DNA of 64,000 nt from Ancylothrix sp036704045 (GCA_036704045.1 DATNQM010000036.1:62001-126000); one strand, 5' to 3'; numbered from the stretch's first letter, positions 26,233-35,424 are shown. Notes: generated by a model not told the origin, from the sequence alone. Numbers and translations: made by a program.

Positions 26233-27078
26233 TTAAAGTGCCCACGCGATTAAAAAAGATGCTCCAATATAGGCAAAAGCTTCAATTAAACCGGCTCCTA
26301 AATTGGGGATTTGCTGATTTACAATTTCGTCGGATATTTTGACTCCAGGTACTAAAATTAAATCGGCTAACCAGCGAATAGCGATGAGGGAAACAAGACA
26401 AAATAAGAGAGTTAAAACGTATTGGCTAAGGCTAGTTTTCCAGTCAATAAATTCGGGGGAAAATGCAACGCGGACAATATTGCCAGTGGCGATTAATAAG
26501 CCGGCTAAAGCAACACCAGCGGCGGGATTATTGCGTTTTTCAATTTCTCGAAATACGTTGTATTTGGTGATTTTGGGATAAGCTAAACTGACTAAAAGTA
26601 GCACTCCTAAACCAATAATCCAGCATACTAAACCAACTAACCATGTGCCGGTTTCTCCACCGAGTGCAGCGTTTAAAATTAAGCCATTGGCGATATGATT
26701 TCCTGCTTCGACTGCTGCGGCGCCGGTGTTTCTTTCTTGGAGGATTTCTTTGTCACAATTAAAGCAACGTAAAATTAATTTATCTCCTACCCAGGCACCG
26801 GCAAGCATGAATAAAATTACGGTTGCACCATAACTAGTTAAAACTTGTAATTCCCCTTCCCAAGTAGTGAAGGTTTTGTCTAAAACTCCGCCTAAAGCTA
26901 AGACAATTCCGAAGTAATAACCTACCAAGGAAATAGCAACGGCGGGGTTATCTTTAATAAAGAGTTCTTCGTTGAGATTCATATGCCGGCGATAGATTTT
27001 TTGGTAGGCAAATTGCCCAACCCAAAACACTCCAAAACCAATAATAATTTCTAAGGTAATAAAAACCCATTGCAGCAT
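26233..27078 (-). CDS. DUF350 domain membrane protein, two tandem repeats
   Basis: A 281-residue integral membrane protein with two DUF350 units. The first has KDNPAVAISLVGYYFGIVLAL (residues ~43-63) and the second NNPAAGVALAGLLIATGN. Each unit contributes several helices. DUF350 (YjfL-like) proteins occur with polyamine/ATP-grasp ligase operons in other bacteria; the molecular role is unknown. It is the last gene of a four-gene unit, two bases after the FemAB gene, whose final codons hold its ribosome binding site (TTAGGAG). Confidence 0.85.
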   Translation of the reverse strand: MLQWVFITLEIIIGFGVFWVGQFAYQKIYRRHMNLNEELFIKDNPAVAISLVGYYFGIVLALGGVLDKTFTTWEGELQVLTSYGATVILFMLAGAWVGDKLILRCFNCDKEILQERNTGAAAVEAGNHIANGLILNAALGGETGTWLVGLVCWIIGLGVLLLVSLAYPKITKYNVFREIEKRNNPAAGVALAGLLIATGNIVRVAFSPEFIDWKTSLSQYVLTLLFCLVSLIAIRWLADLILVPGVKISDEIVNQQIPNLGAGLIEAFAYIGASFLIAWAL

Positions 27079-27080
27079 GA

Positions 27081-28106
27081 TTATTTATCTCCTAAATGGT
27101 GTAATAATGTAATGAGAGTATCAGCAAGATTGTCATAAAAAAAGTAATCGTGAGCGCCAATGGTTGTCACCGGCACACCGCCAAATTGCCGTTTAAATTG
27201 AGAGAATTTGGCATAGGCGTGGTTTTCATCACGAGTATAGCCATAAAAGTCATAAATTTGACACCCTTTTGCTTTTGCACGCCGCATAGCTTCCCAATGT
27301 AGACTATAGGATGCTCGGATTTCGGGATGTTGAAAACTGCGTCCGCCGTAGAGGTAAGTGGCGCGATTTCCCCAGTAGATAATTATCAGACTAGCTAATA
27401 TTTTTCCTTGCCAAGTTGCAATGCCAATTTCTGCCATATTTGCCGAAAAAAGCGTCTGACAAAGATTGATAAAAAAACCGTAGGGTTCGCCAAAAAATTG
27501 TTGCCGGCGTACTGTTTCCCAAAATAAATCATAAAAAATGGGGATGCTTTGAGGGTTGGTTGTGAATTCTATTTCGACTCCTTTTTTTTTACTTAGGTGT
27601 AAATTATAGCGTCCTTTGTGCTTCATTTGCGCTAAGATTTCGGCTTCATTTGGCTGGAGATTAATTAACAGATTTTCCGAGGGTAATAAGTCTGCCGGTG
27701 CGCGAACAAAGGTTTTTAAAAAGGTCGGTTTTTCTTGCCAAAGCGGTTCTATTCTCCAGGCAATTGCACCTACTTTTTTTGCCAAATTTGCGGCTTTTTG
27801 TAATAACAATTGCAGGGCTTCTGCGCGGCATTTTTCTGGTAAAATGGGGCCACCTGGAGAAAGTAATAAGTTGGCTTTTCCTGGGTGGGGATAATAGTAA
27901 AAAATGCAGCCACCGGCCAATATTTCGCCACTAAATAAACCACAACGAAAGGTTTTATAACCTTCTAATTCTTTAAAATCTGCCCACGCCCAAGATTGCA
28001 TAAAACTCTCTTGAGAAAGCCTATCCCAAAACTGGCTATCTGCTAAACCTAGAGTTTGCAATTTTAAGGGTAGTTGCATTAAATTAGTTTCTGTTTTCTG
28101 AACCAT
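27081..28106 (-). CDS. FemAB/FemX-like aminoacyl-transferase family protein
   Basis: A 341-residue cytoplasmic protein of the FemX/FemAB (double GNAT fold) family, whose best-known members add amino acids from tRNA to lipid II. Visible motifs are LQSWAWADFKE-like SFMQSWAWADFKELEGYKTF, LLSPGGPILPEK, the family signature KHKGRYNLHLSKKKGVE, and a second GNAT half with YLYGGRSFQHPEIRASYSLH followed by MRRAKAKGCQIYDFYGY. It overlaps the upstream spermidine-synthase-like gene by ~23 bases if the first ATG is used; an ATG nine codons later would remove the overlap. In this operon the acceptor could be peptidoglycan, a protein or a polyamine conjugate (inference). Confidence 0.86.
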   Translation of the reverse strand: MVQKTETNLMQLPLKLQTLGLADSQFWDRLSQESFMQSWAWADFKELEGYKTFRCGLFSGEILAGGCIFYYYPHPGKANLLLSPGGPILPEKCRAEALQLLLQKAANLAKKVGAIAWRIEPLWQEKPTFLKTFVRAPADLLPSENLLINLQPNEAEILAQMKHKGRYNLHLSKKKGVEIEFTTNPQSIPIFYDLFWETVRRQQFFGEPYGFFINLCQTLFSANMAEIGIATWQGKILASLIIIYWGNRATYLYGGRSFQHPEIRASYSLHWEAMRRAKAKGCQIYDFYGYTRDENHAYAKFSQFKRQFGGVPVTTIGAHDYFFYDNLADTLITLLHHLGDK

Positions 28107-29550
28107 TTTTTATCCATTCTTCTAAAGCGTACCACAACCAAACACCACCTCCAAAAATCATGATATATCCGATAGTTTGTTTCCAATAGATGCTACTATC
28201 GTAAGAAGAATCGGAATAGGTACGAGTGCGGCTGCTGCTTCCAGAATAATAGCCTTTTGCAAATACAGCATCAGGGGTTAATACGTTGGCAATTAAGAGG
28301 GTAACAGACAAAATAGTAATAAATTCTGCTGTTTTGGGAGGGAGTTTTGGGAGGGTTTCACCGGCCTTAATTTTGGCGGCTAGTTCTTTCAATTCTGCTG
28401 TCAGCTTCGGTGGAAGTTCCTGCGCCCTTTCTAGCATTTTATTAAGTAGTTGGAGTGCATCAATTTCTCCTAAAAGTTGTTGCAAATAAGAAAGCCATTC
28501 TCGCGTCATTCTAGGGCTGTGATATCGGTGTTGCACCGGCACCATTTTTGCCATATCTTCTTGCGTGATTTGTTCGCTTGCATAGATTTTTTCTAACCAT
28601 ACTTTTGCCATTGATTCTAAGGCTAGGTTGTCTTGATTTGTTATTATGCCAGTGGCTAATTCTTGGATGTCTAAAAAATCTATATTGGTGCTTTTATCTG
28701 CATTTTCTGCAATCCTAAAATTAGGATTTAGCAAATAGTAATAAAGTTGTTTACAATTCAATGTGTTAATTGCCACATCTTGGCGATATTTAGCAATTTC
28801 TTCCGAAAAAATAAAAGAGTTAAGCAAACTTTCAGAATTGAGACTTTGCAAATTGTCAGGTAAAATCAAAGCTTCTAATTCACCTCCACTAATAGTAGTT
28901 GCAGAAGCAATAAAAAATCCCCAATTTCCATAATCATGCTTTTGAAAAGAAGGAATAGACACTTGTAAAGGTTTTGCCATCAAGCCGGTAGAAAGCAAAG
29001 TTTGATATAAACACCAATAACCAGAGGTGCGATTTTCGGGAGACACGCCATTTGTAGAAATTACCCCACCCGGAATTAAAACTCGATTTAATTCTTGAAA
29101 CCACTCTTGGGAGTAAATAGCTGTATCTTCCGCGCAAGTTGGGTAAGTAAAATCGCAGATTATGGCATGATAAGAATTGTCTGCAATGGAAGACACAAAT
29201 GCAAATGCTTCCTCTGTATAAACTCGCACTCGACTATTTTCTAAACTGCCAAAATTATAAGGTTTAAAAACTGTTTTTGCCAGTTCTAAAACCTCTGGGT
29301 TGTAATCAACTAAATCAATGTGACATACCTGAGTGAAGCGTAGCACATCGCGTGCCACCAACCCATCACCGCCGCCGCAGATCAAAACCCGCAGGTTAAC
29401 GCCGGCAAAACGCTGTGCTGTAAGTGCTATCGTTGGGATAACTAAAAACTCGTGATAAAGTGCCTCATCAGCGGTGTCAAACTGCAAATCGCCGTTGATA
29501 TAAAAAGTGAGGCCGGTGTTGTGATGTTCTACAAATAAAGATATCGGCAT
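28084..29550 (-). CDS. Spermidine-synthase-like protein with C-terminal membrane segments
   Basis: A 488-residue protein. Residues ~1-230 form an aminopropyltransferase/SAM-like Rossmann domain: RVLICGGGDGLVARDVLRF, the acidic loop HIDLVDYNPEVLELA, RVYTEEAFAFV and YHAIICDFTYP (the region that carries catalytic Asp in SpeE). A helical middle is followed by ~90 residues with hydrophobic helices (FITILSVTLLIANVL, QTIGYIMIFGGGVWLWYAL) and a Ser/Tyr-rich linker. Classical SpeE is ~290 residues and soluble, so this is a membrane-anchored variant. Whether it makes a polyamine or methylates is unknown. Confidence 0.82.
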   Translation of the reverse strand: MPISLFVEHHNTGLTFYINGDLQFDTADEALYHEFLVIPTIALTAQRFAGVNLRVLICGGGDGLVARDVLRFTQVCHIDLVDYNPEVLELAKTVFKPYNFGSLENSRVRVYTEEAFAFVSSIADNSYHAIICDFTYPTCAEDTAIYSQEWFQELNRVLIPGGVISTNGVSPENRTSGYWCLYQTLLSTGLMAKPLQVSIPSFQKHDYGNWGFFIASATTISGGELEALILPDNLQSLNSESLLNSFIFSEEIAKYRQDVAINTLNCKQLYYYLLNPNFRIAENADKSTNIDFLDIQELATGIITNQDNLALESMAKVWLEKIYASEQITQEDMAKMVPVQHRYHSPRMTREWLSYLQQLLGEIDALQLLNKMLERAQELPPKLTAELKELAAKIKAGETLPKLPPKTAEFITILSVTLLIANVLTPDAVFAKGYYSGSSSRTRTYSDSSYDSSIYWKQTIGYIMIFGGGVWLWYALEEWIKNGSENRN

Positions 29551-29560
29551 TTTTTGATAA

Positions 29561-30190
29561 TTAACCCCTTAGTAAAAGTAAACCCCAAATAATCAATCCT
29601 ACTGAAAAAATCACTTGAAAAATTGGAAAGGGATTAGAACTTTTCTTGATCAAACTTTTCTCAATAATTGTGATTTGTTCTGGTTTAATTAGTTTAGTTA
29701 AATAAACGTGTAACTCTCCATCTGGCCATGCTTCAATCGCTAAATTACGTTGATGGGTTCTATCCCAATAATCCCAAGTTATGCGGTTACTTTCTCCATA
29801 TTCTCCCTGATAAGTTCCTTCAGTTTTTGATTCAAAATAGTAGCTATCTCCATAAATCTTTAGTTCTGCATAAGGAGTATTTTCTTCCTGCATATCTTTC
29901 CATAAATAAGTAATAATATTGTCTTGGTTTTCTGCATTAAATAAATTAGGTTCGGCGACTTCTTCGGAGAGATACCAGTTAACAAAATTACTAGGGTTAT
30001 CTGGGTCAACTTCTCGCAATAAGTAATATTCAAAGCCCGTGCTACTATTGAGTAACCATTCTTCGGTCTGATACCCTTTTTCATCAGTATAACTGCTATA
30101 ATCTTTGACATTATAGTTTAGGTTATAATAACTGAAACGATCCCCTGATCGCAAACTTTGTAAGCGGTCTAAACTAGAAGTTGAAACCAT
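29561..30190 (-). CDS. DUF4178 domain protein with C-terminal membrane anchor
   Basis: A 209-residue protein that heads the four-gene unit. The DUF4178 beta-rich domain (LRSGDRFSYYNLNYNVKD, EEWLLNSSTGFEYYLLREVD, ITWDYWDRTHQRNLAIEAWP) is followed by a transmembrane helix (IFQVIFSVGLIIWGLLLL). DUF4178 proteins are partners of spermidine-synthase-like and DUF350 genes in several bacteria. GGAGAAC precedes the ATG. The stop is 10 bp before the spermidine-synthase-like start. Confidence 0.84.
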   Translation of the reverse strand: MVSTSSLDRLQSLRSGDRFSYYNLNYNVKDYSSYTDEKGYQTEEWLLNSSTGFEYYLLREVDPDNPSNFVNWYLSEEVAEPNLFNAENQDNIITYLWKDMQEENTPYAELKIYGDSYYFESKTEGTYQGEYGESNRITWDYWDRTHQRNLAIEAWPDGELHVYLTKLIKPEQITIIEKSLIKKSSNPFPIFQVIFSVGLIIWGLLLLRG

Positions 30191-30302
30191 ACAAGTTCTC
30201 CATTATTTAACTTTTATCATCGGCCAGTTTCCGGCTTTTTTAACTTTATCCTAATCCCCCGAAAATCCAAGGCTTTTTTTATTAATTTTTGTAAAAAAAA
30301 TC

Positions 30303-31226
30303 CTATTCATTACGTTCTTCATTATCTGAAAACTTAGTAGTTAACCGGCACACAGTTGTTTTTTCCACATCCACCTGCAAATCATTTATTGCATCCCCTA
30401 TTACTTCTTGGAGAATTTTTGTCAAAGTAATCGAAAAATCTAATTCTAAGCCGCGATTTTGCACAAGTTCCGCCAATTTTGCAAAATTAGTTTTTAGGGT
30501 TTTTCGTTCAGATACAGACAGTTTAAAATCAGCAGTTTCTGATATACTTTGCGTCTGCATTGCTTTTTTAATTCTTTCTTGTAAAGCCGTCATTTCAGAG
30601 TCTAAAAGTTTCCAATAATGCTCAATTTCTTGATAGCGTTTTGCCAAAGCATTTAAATCTTCCGTAGCGGGGTCAGGATTATTTTTTGTTGAAATTTGCA
30701 GCAAAGCACGATAAATATAAGCTAAATAAATTGGGTCTTTATGAGCATAATCCAGCTGTTTTTGTGTTAGAGGTCTTTTTCCCCAGTCACTTGTTTGTTC
30801 TTCTTTATCTACATCATCAAACTTGCAAAGTTGGGTGGCTAAAGTTTGGAGGGTTAAATTAGGAACCGGAAGAAGATAATACGGCAGTTTTTTTGCCATT
30901 TCAAGGGTGCAAGTTACATTTTTTGCCGTTGTTTTTCCGAGAAACCTTAAGTCATAGCTGGCATTATGAAAGACTTTTTCGATATCTTCATTTGCCATAA
31001 TTTTATCAATAAAAAAGTCCGTTATTTTGGGTTTATCTAAAACATCAAGTACATAGGTTTGTTGGCCGGTGATGTCTCTGGGATCTACTAAAATTTGAAT
31101 GAGAGAAAGTCTCGATTTTTTGCTTTTATAGTCCGCGACTTCTGTATCTACCCAGAGAATTTCTGATTCTTCAGACAAGCTGGTAATTAAATTTGTAATT
31201 TCACCGACATCAGTTAAGTAAGGCAT
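30303..31226 (-). CDS. RNase D-like 3'-5' exonuclease (DEDDy)
   Basis: A 307-residue protein. The exonuclease domain has ILWVDTEV (Asp, Glu), VFHNASYDLRFLG (Asp), and YAHKDPIYLAYIY (Tyr and Asp), fitting the DEDDy set. The C-terminal third (LKLSVSERKTLKTNFAKLA and beyond) is a helical region that does not look like a standard HRDC domain. It could process tRNA or other RNA 3' ends (family knowledge). It is preceded by a palindromic element and follows sfsA on the same strand. Confidence 0.85.
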   Translation of the reverse strand: MPYLTDVGEITNLITSLSEESEILWVDTEVADYKSKKSRLSLIQILVDPRDITGQQTYVLDVLDKPKITDFFIDKIMANEDIEKVFHNASYDLRFLGKTTAKNVTCTLEMAKKLPYYLLPVPNLTLQTLATQLCKFDDVDKEEQTSDWGKRPLTQKQLDYAHKDPIYLAYIYRALLQISTKNNPDPATEDLNALAKRYQEIEHYWKLLDSEMTALQERIKKAMQTQSISETADFKLSVSERKTLKTNFAKLAELVQNRGLELDFSITLTKILQEVIGDAINDLQVDVEKTTVCRLTTKFSDNEERNE

Positions 31227-31354
31227 AAAAAAATCTCATTTTTAGTTTTGTATGATCATAGCAAAGACTGTGCAATAAGAAACCTGTACTTACTTCTATG
31301 ACGAACTCAATATCAAAACTAATTTTACTCACTGGCAAACACATAAACCTTTCT

Positions 31355-31402
31355 AACCCCCGAAGGGGGTTTTCTTCGTGTAGACACCGATTAAAATCGG
31401 TG
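31355..31402. repeat. Two tandem perfect palindromes between sfsA and the exonuclease gene
   Basis: AACCCCC-GAA-GGGGGTT (31355-31371) and CACCGAT-TAAA-ATCGGTG (31385-31402) are separated by 13 bases. They could be sfsA terminators, although no U tract follows on the minus strand, or the terminal part of a small palindromic mobile element resembling IS200/IS605-type ends. No transposase is nearby. Confidence 0.5.
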
Positions 31403-31421
31403 GTTTAATCCGTACCAAACC

Positions 31422-32147
31422 TCAAACAACCAACCTCGCCAAACCCAAAAACTTAACCCCTTCAGGAGAAATATCAAACCGGCAAGGCAAAACCTCCAAC
31501 CCCCTCTTAATCCCCTCCCTCAACAACTCCCCATAAACCCGATCAAACTCATCCCCAGGCGAAAACTCCGTACAATCTCCCCGATTAATAAAATACAACA
31601 TCACCCCCCGCGAATGAGGCAACAAAGCCATCAACTCCCGCAAATGTTTTTGACCCCTTTCCGTCACAGTATCAGGAAACAAAGCCAAATTCCCATCAGA
31701 TAAAGTCGTATTCTTCACCTCCAAATAAATAGGCCGATCCACATCATTTCCTAACAACAAAAAATCAACCCGACTCTTCTTATCCACCCCATAGGCAACC
31801 TCCCCCTTAACCTGCGAATAAAACCCCAACTCAGGAAACAACTTTTCCTCCAAAGCCAACTTAATAACCCGATTTGGCAAACCCGTATTCACCCCCACCC
31901 AAACCGGCTCACTTTCCCCCAAATCAATCAACTCCCAAGTATAAGCCAACTTCCGCTTAGGATTATCCGAGCAAGAAACACAAACCCGCGCCCCAGGCAC
32001 ACAAACCCCCGTCATCGGGCCGGTGTTCGCACAATGTGCCGTAATCACCTCCCCACCCTCCAACTCAACCTCCGCAAAAAACCGCTTATACCGGCGAATC
32101 AAAATCCCCGACAACAAAGGCGGATACTTGTAAACAAACTTCATCAT
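31422..32147 (-). CDS. sfsA: SfsA family sugar fermentation stimulation protein
   Basis: A 241-residue protein with the SfsA signatures ILIRRYKRFFAEVELEGGE, HCANTGPMTGV, GVNTGLPNRVIKLALEE, KSRVDFLLLG and LEVKNTTLSDG. The DxxL/ExK-type acidic residues fit the nuclease-like fold proposed for this family. Its physiological role is unclear. Adjacent ATG codons at 32147 and 32144 are both possible starts; a longer frame into the murJ promoter is unlikely. It diverges from murJ with ~45 bp between. Confidence 0.9.
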   Translation of the reverse strand: MMKFVYKYPPLLSGILIRRYKRFFAEVELEGGEVITAHCANTGPMTGVCVPGARVCVSCSDNPKRKLAYTWELIDLGESEPVWVGVNTGLPNRVIKLALEEKLFPELGFYSQVKGEVAYGVDKKSRVDFLLLGNDVDRPIYLEVKNTTLSDGNLALFPDTVTERGQKHLRELMALLPHSRGVMLYFINRGDCTEFSPGDEFDRVYGELLREGIKRGLEVLPCRFDISPEGVKFLGLARLVV

Positions 32148-32192
32148 TAAGGTTAAATAAACAACGGTAGCCCTAACTATTCTCAACCATCA

Positions 32193-33800
32193 GTGACAAA
32201 ACCTAAAACCCGTTCCCTCATAAACATCGCCGGCATCGTCGCCGCCGCCACCCTCATCAGCAAAATTTTCGGCCTCATCCGGCAACAAGCCATAGCCGCA
32301 GCCTTCGGAGTCGGCGCCGCCGTAGACGCCTACAACTACGCCTACGTCATCCCCGGCTTCCTCTTCGTCCTCCTAGGCGGCATAAACGGCCCCTTCCACA
32401 GCGCCATCGTCAGCGTCCTCGCCAAACGCAAAAAAGAAGACGCCGCCCCCCTCGTCGAAACCATCACCACCCTAGTCGGCGGCATCCTCCTCATCGTCAC
32501 CATCCTCCTCATCATATTTGCCGGCCCCGCCACCGACCTCGTAGCCCCCGGTCTCAGCAGAACCCCCGAAGGCCAAATAATCCGAGACATCGCCATCCAA
32601 CAATTCCGCATCATGGCCCCAATGGCCGTACTAGCCGCCCTCATCGGCATTGGCTTCGGCACCCTCAACGCCGCCGATCAATACTGGCTACCCTCCATCA
32701 GCCCCCTATTCTCCAGCCTTACCCTCATCCTTGGCCTCATCGGGCTCACCGTCCACCTCGGCCCGAACATCACCCAACCCAAATACGCTCTCCTCGGCGG
32801 ACTCGTCCTTGCCTGGGGAACCCTAGCCGGTGCCATCCTCCAATGGCTTGTCCAAGTCGTCGCCCAATGGCGGGCCGGTCTTGGCACCCTCCGCCTGCGC
32901 TTCAACTTCAACCAACCAGGAGTCAGCGACATCCTCAAAATCCTTGGCCCCGCCACCTTCTCCTCTGGAATGCTGCAAATCAATGTCTACACAGACCTCT
33001 GGTTTGCCTCCTTCATCCCCCAAGCCGCAGCAGCCCTTGGATACGCCGGCCTCCTCATCCAAACCCCCCTGGGCATCATCTCCAACGTCCTGCTCGTCCC
33101 CATGCTGCCCATCTTCTCCCGCCTCACCGACCCCCAAGACTGGCCCGAACTCAAAAATCGCATCCGTCAAGGACTCATCCTCACCGGCTTGACAATGTTG
33201 CCCCTCAGTGCTGTAATGATCGCCCTTGCCTACCCAATCGTCCGAGTCATCTACGAACGCGGTGCCTTTAACCAAGACGCCTCAAACTTTGTCGCCCCCG
33301 TCCTCATCGCCTACTCAGTCGGAATGTTCGTATATTTGGGAAGAGACGTATTAGTGCGAGTTTTTTACGCCCTTGGCGACGGCGAAACCCCCTTCCGCAT
33401 CAGCATCATAAACATCTTCATCAACGTTATATTTGACTACTTCTTCGTTAAATACTTTGCCGCCCCAGGCTTAGTTTTAGCCACCGTCGGAGTTAACGCC
33501 ATCTCCATGATCATGCTCTTGTTTTACCTCAACCGTAAACTCAACGGTTTACCCTGGCAAGATTGGGGATGGCCCCTATTAAGCCTCACCGGCGCCAGTT
33601 TTGTCTGCGGTGGAGTCACTTGGGGAACGCTATTAGGAACACAACAACTTTTAGGAACAGAAGGTTTACTCATTCAACTCCTCCAACTTTGCGTAGCCGG
33701 AGGGGCCGGTTTAGCCTTTTTTGCCCTCCTCGCCACTCAGCTAAACCTACCCGAAGTTGATATTTTTGTTGCCCGTATTCGCCAAAAATTCAATAGATAA
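32193..33800 (+). CDS. murJ: Lipid II flippase MurJ
   Basis: MurJ moves lipid II across the inner membrane for peptidoglycan synthesis. The 535-residue protein has ~14 hydrophobic helices, starts MTKPKTRSLINIAGIVAAAT (GTG start), and contains LISKIFGLIRQQAIAAAFG, PLAVIYERGAF-like IVRVIYERGAFNQDA and YLGRDVLVRVFYALGDG. The first two thirds are markedly richer in C-ending codons than neighbouring genes. It converges on DUF3181 with a shared hairpin between. Confidence 0.93.
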   Translation: MTKPKTRSLINIAGIVAAATLISKIFGLIRQQAIAAAFGVGAAVDAYNYAYVIPGFLFVLLGGINGPFHSAIVSVLAKRKKEDAAPLVETITTLVGGILLIVTILLIIFAGPATDLVAPGLSRTPEGQIIRDIAIQQFRIMAPMAVLAALIGIGFGTLNAADQYWLPSISPLFSSLTLILGLIGLTVHLGPNITQPKYALLGGLVLAWGTLAGAILQWLVQVVAQWRAGLGTLRLRFNFNQPGVSDILKILGPATFSSGMLQINVYTDLWFASFIPQAAAALGYAGLLIQTPLGIISNVLLVPMLPIFSRLTDPQDWPELKNRIRQGLILTGLTMLPLSAVMIALAYPIVRVIYERGAFNQDASNFVAPVLIAYSVGMFVYLGRDVLVRVFYALGDGETPFRISIINIFINVIFDYFFVKYFAAPGLVLATVGVNAISMIMLLFYLNRKLNGLPWQDWGWPLLSLTGASFVCGGVTWGTLLGTQQLLGTEGLLIQLLQLCVAGGAGLAFFALLATQLNLPEVDIFVARIRQKFNR

Positions 33801-33812
33801 CCTATAAAAAAA

Positions 33813-33853
33813 CAGCAGATAAAAACAGATAACCTATCCGTCTTTATCTGCTG
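33813..33853. terminator. Bidirectional terminator between murJ and the DUF3181 gene
   Basis: CAGCAGATAAA and TTTATCTGCTG form a perfect 11-bp stem, with an A tract on the left and TAAAAATTT on the right. It sits between convergent genes. Confidence 0.72.
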
Positions 33854-33868
33854 CTAAAAATTTCCTAA

Positions 33869-34177
33869 CTACATATTTCGCTGAAATTCTTCCAAAACAT
33901 CAATCAACTGAACTTGGGCCTGCACGGGCAACAAATCAGACAAAGGTAACTCTCGTTTTCCCCCACCTAACTTAACAGTAATTCCCTGAAGAATACCCAA
34001 AACTTCATCCTCATTAATCCGATTATTTTCTAACAGAGGAAAAAGCTGTTGTGCCAAAACAGTATGTAAATGAGCCTCCCTTAGATACAAATGCCATTTC
34101 GCAATATCGATATAAACATTTTCCCCAATTTCTGCTGCCAAGGCTTCAACTGACTCGGTTGTATTAACTTTAGCCAT
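33869..34177 (-). CDS. DUF3181 family protein
   Basis: A 102-residue soluble protein typical of cyanobacteria: EALAAEIGENVYIDIAKWHL, LREAHLHTVLAQQLFPLLEN and ITVKLGGGKRELPLSDLLP. No catalytic motif is known. It follows the VKOR gene by ~90 bp on the same strand but is separated from it by a hairpin. Length matches the family. Confidence 0.82.
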   Translation of the reverse strand: MAKVNTTESVEALAAEIGENVYIDIAKWHLYLREAHLHTVLAQQLFPLLENNRINEDEVLGILQGITVKLGGGKRELPLSDLLPVQAQVQLIDVLEEFQRNM

Positions 34178-34232
34178 AGTTTTTTAAAACCTCCTTCTTT
34201 AACTAAATTTTATCTTGCTTTTTCCAAAAGCC

Positions 34233-34252
34233 AGTCCGCCTTTTGGCGGACT
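34233..34252 (-). terminator. Hairpin after the VKOR gene
   Basis: AGTCCGCC-TTTT-GGCGGACT is a perfect 8-bp stem with a four-base loop, ~15 bp after the VKOR stop. On the minus strand GGCTTTTGG follows, so the U tract is short. Confidence 0.6.
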
Positions 34253-34267
34253 TTAATCACTCAACTT

Positions 34268-35233
34268 TTAAGGAGCCGTTTGAATGCCCAGATTGTTTTT
34301 AAAATTAGTTGGGCCGGTGTATCCAGAAAGCTCCGCCAACTTATTAAGAGACTGTACCCCTTGCAAAATTTGACCTTTAATTTGCCAACTTGGATAACCC
34401 TTAATTCCCGCATCTGCACACAATTGAGTCCGAGAATTCTTACCCTCTGGGTCGCACTCCACATAGTCAAGTAAGGCCGAAGCTTCCTTACCAAACAACT
34501 GCTTTTGATCATAACAATGCGGACACCAGTAAGCCCCATACTCCTTAACACCAACTTGGGTTAAATGGCGAGCAAGCGCAATTTCTGACTCTCCAGAAAC
34601 CGTAGTTACCGCTGGCGCTTCTCCCTTACCAGGCGTTGCAGTTGTAGCATTTTGACCGGCCGGCGTAGTCGCCACATTATTAGCATTAGCATAAACACCC
34701 AACGCCGCAATCAGCGTTATCAGCCCCACAATCACACCATTAAAAAATAGCTGACCAATATCATCCCAATCTCGACCCACCAAACTCAAAACAAACAAAG
34801 ACAACGAAAACAAAGCCGAAACCAAACAATAAGGACAAAAAGCCTTAATGTTAAACAGCAAAATGTACATCAAATAACCGCTGAAAACCACCATTGCCGT
34901 AGCAAGAATAAACATCAGCGGCCAAGTGGTATTTTCTAACTTAGAGCGTAAATCCTTATTATTTGCTGGATTAACAGCCAAAGGAGCCGCCGCCAAACCG
35001 GCCATCGTTGCATAAGCCAAAAAACCAAACAAAGTCAGCGGTAAACCAAATATCTTTGCATAAGGACTCGTCAAAACTTGCTCACAACCGCTTGTCGGAC
35101 AAACCGCACCGGCCTTACCAGTAAACTCAACCACCGTCAAAAAAGCAGTTTCCAAAGCCCCAGCGGCACCAATCCCAGCCATTAGCAACCGAGACCAGCG
35201 GTGAATCCAAGGAGTAGAACGTTTGCGAACCAT
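34268..35233 (-). CDS. Vitamin K epoxide reductase-thioredoxin fusion
   Basis: A 321-residue membrane protein that makes disulfide bonds using quinone as electron acceptor, like plant LTO1 and the structurally known Synechococcus homologue. Residues ~15-185 hold four to five helices with the loop cysteine pair Cys45/Cys50 (AVCPTSGCEQVL) and the redox CPYC (Cys133/Cys136). After a Thr/Ala-rich linker, a thioredoxin-like domain carries WCPHC (Cys237/Cys240) and a cis-Pro region KGYPSWQIKGQ. It should act toward the lumen or periplasm. The neighbouring btpA is also linked to photosystem assembly. Confidence 0.93.
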   Translation of the reverse strand: MVRKRSTPWIHRWSRLLMAGIGAAGALETAFLTVVEFTGKAGAVCPTSGCEQVLTSPYAKIFGLPLTLFGFLAYATMAGLAAAPLAVNPANNKDLRSKLENTTWPLMFILATAMVVFSGYLMYILLFNIKAFCPYCLVSALFSLSLFVLSLVGRDWDDIGQLFFNGVIVGLITLIAALGVYANANNVATTPAGQNATTATPGKGEAPAVTTVSGESEIALARHLTQVGVKEYGAYWCPHCYDQKQLFGKEASALLDYVECDPEGKNSRTQLCADAGIKGYPSWQIKGQILQGVQSLNKLAELSGYTGPTNFKNNLGIQTAP

Positions 35234-35424
35234 AACACTTTTTTAGATTTAAGGATTTTAGATTTTAGATTTTAAATTGTCGTTGGTTGTTTGTATCCCG
35301 TCCTTGTGACAGTGCCGGTGACACATCACCAATCTCGTTTTGATTTTATCGTTTGCCAATTTAAAATGACGACAAAGGACAATACTTTGCCCACCACTTT
35401 AAAATGATGGGCCCAGCATTCACC

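Noticed and set aside
31300..31410. 36-codon plus-strand frame through the tandem palindromes
   Set aside because: Its translation follows the palindromic sequence itself and does not look protein-like.
32342..33275. Long minus- and plus-strand frames inside murJ
   Set aside because: They are shadow frames caused by C-rich codon use; MurJ itself has clear family motifs and full length.
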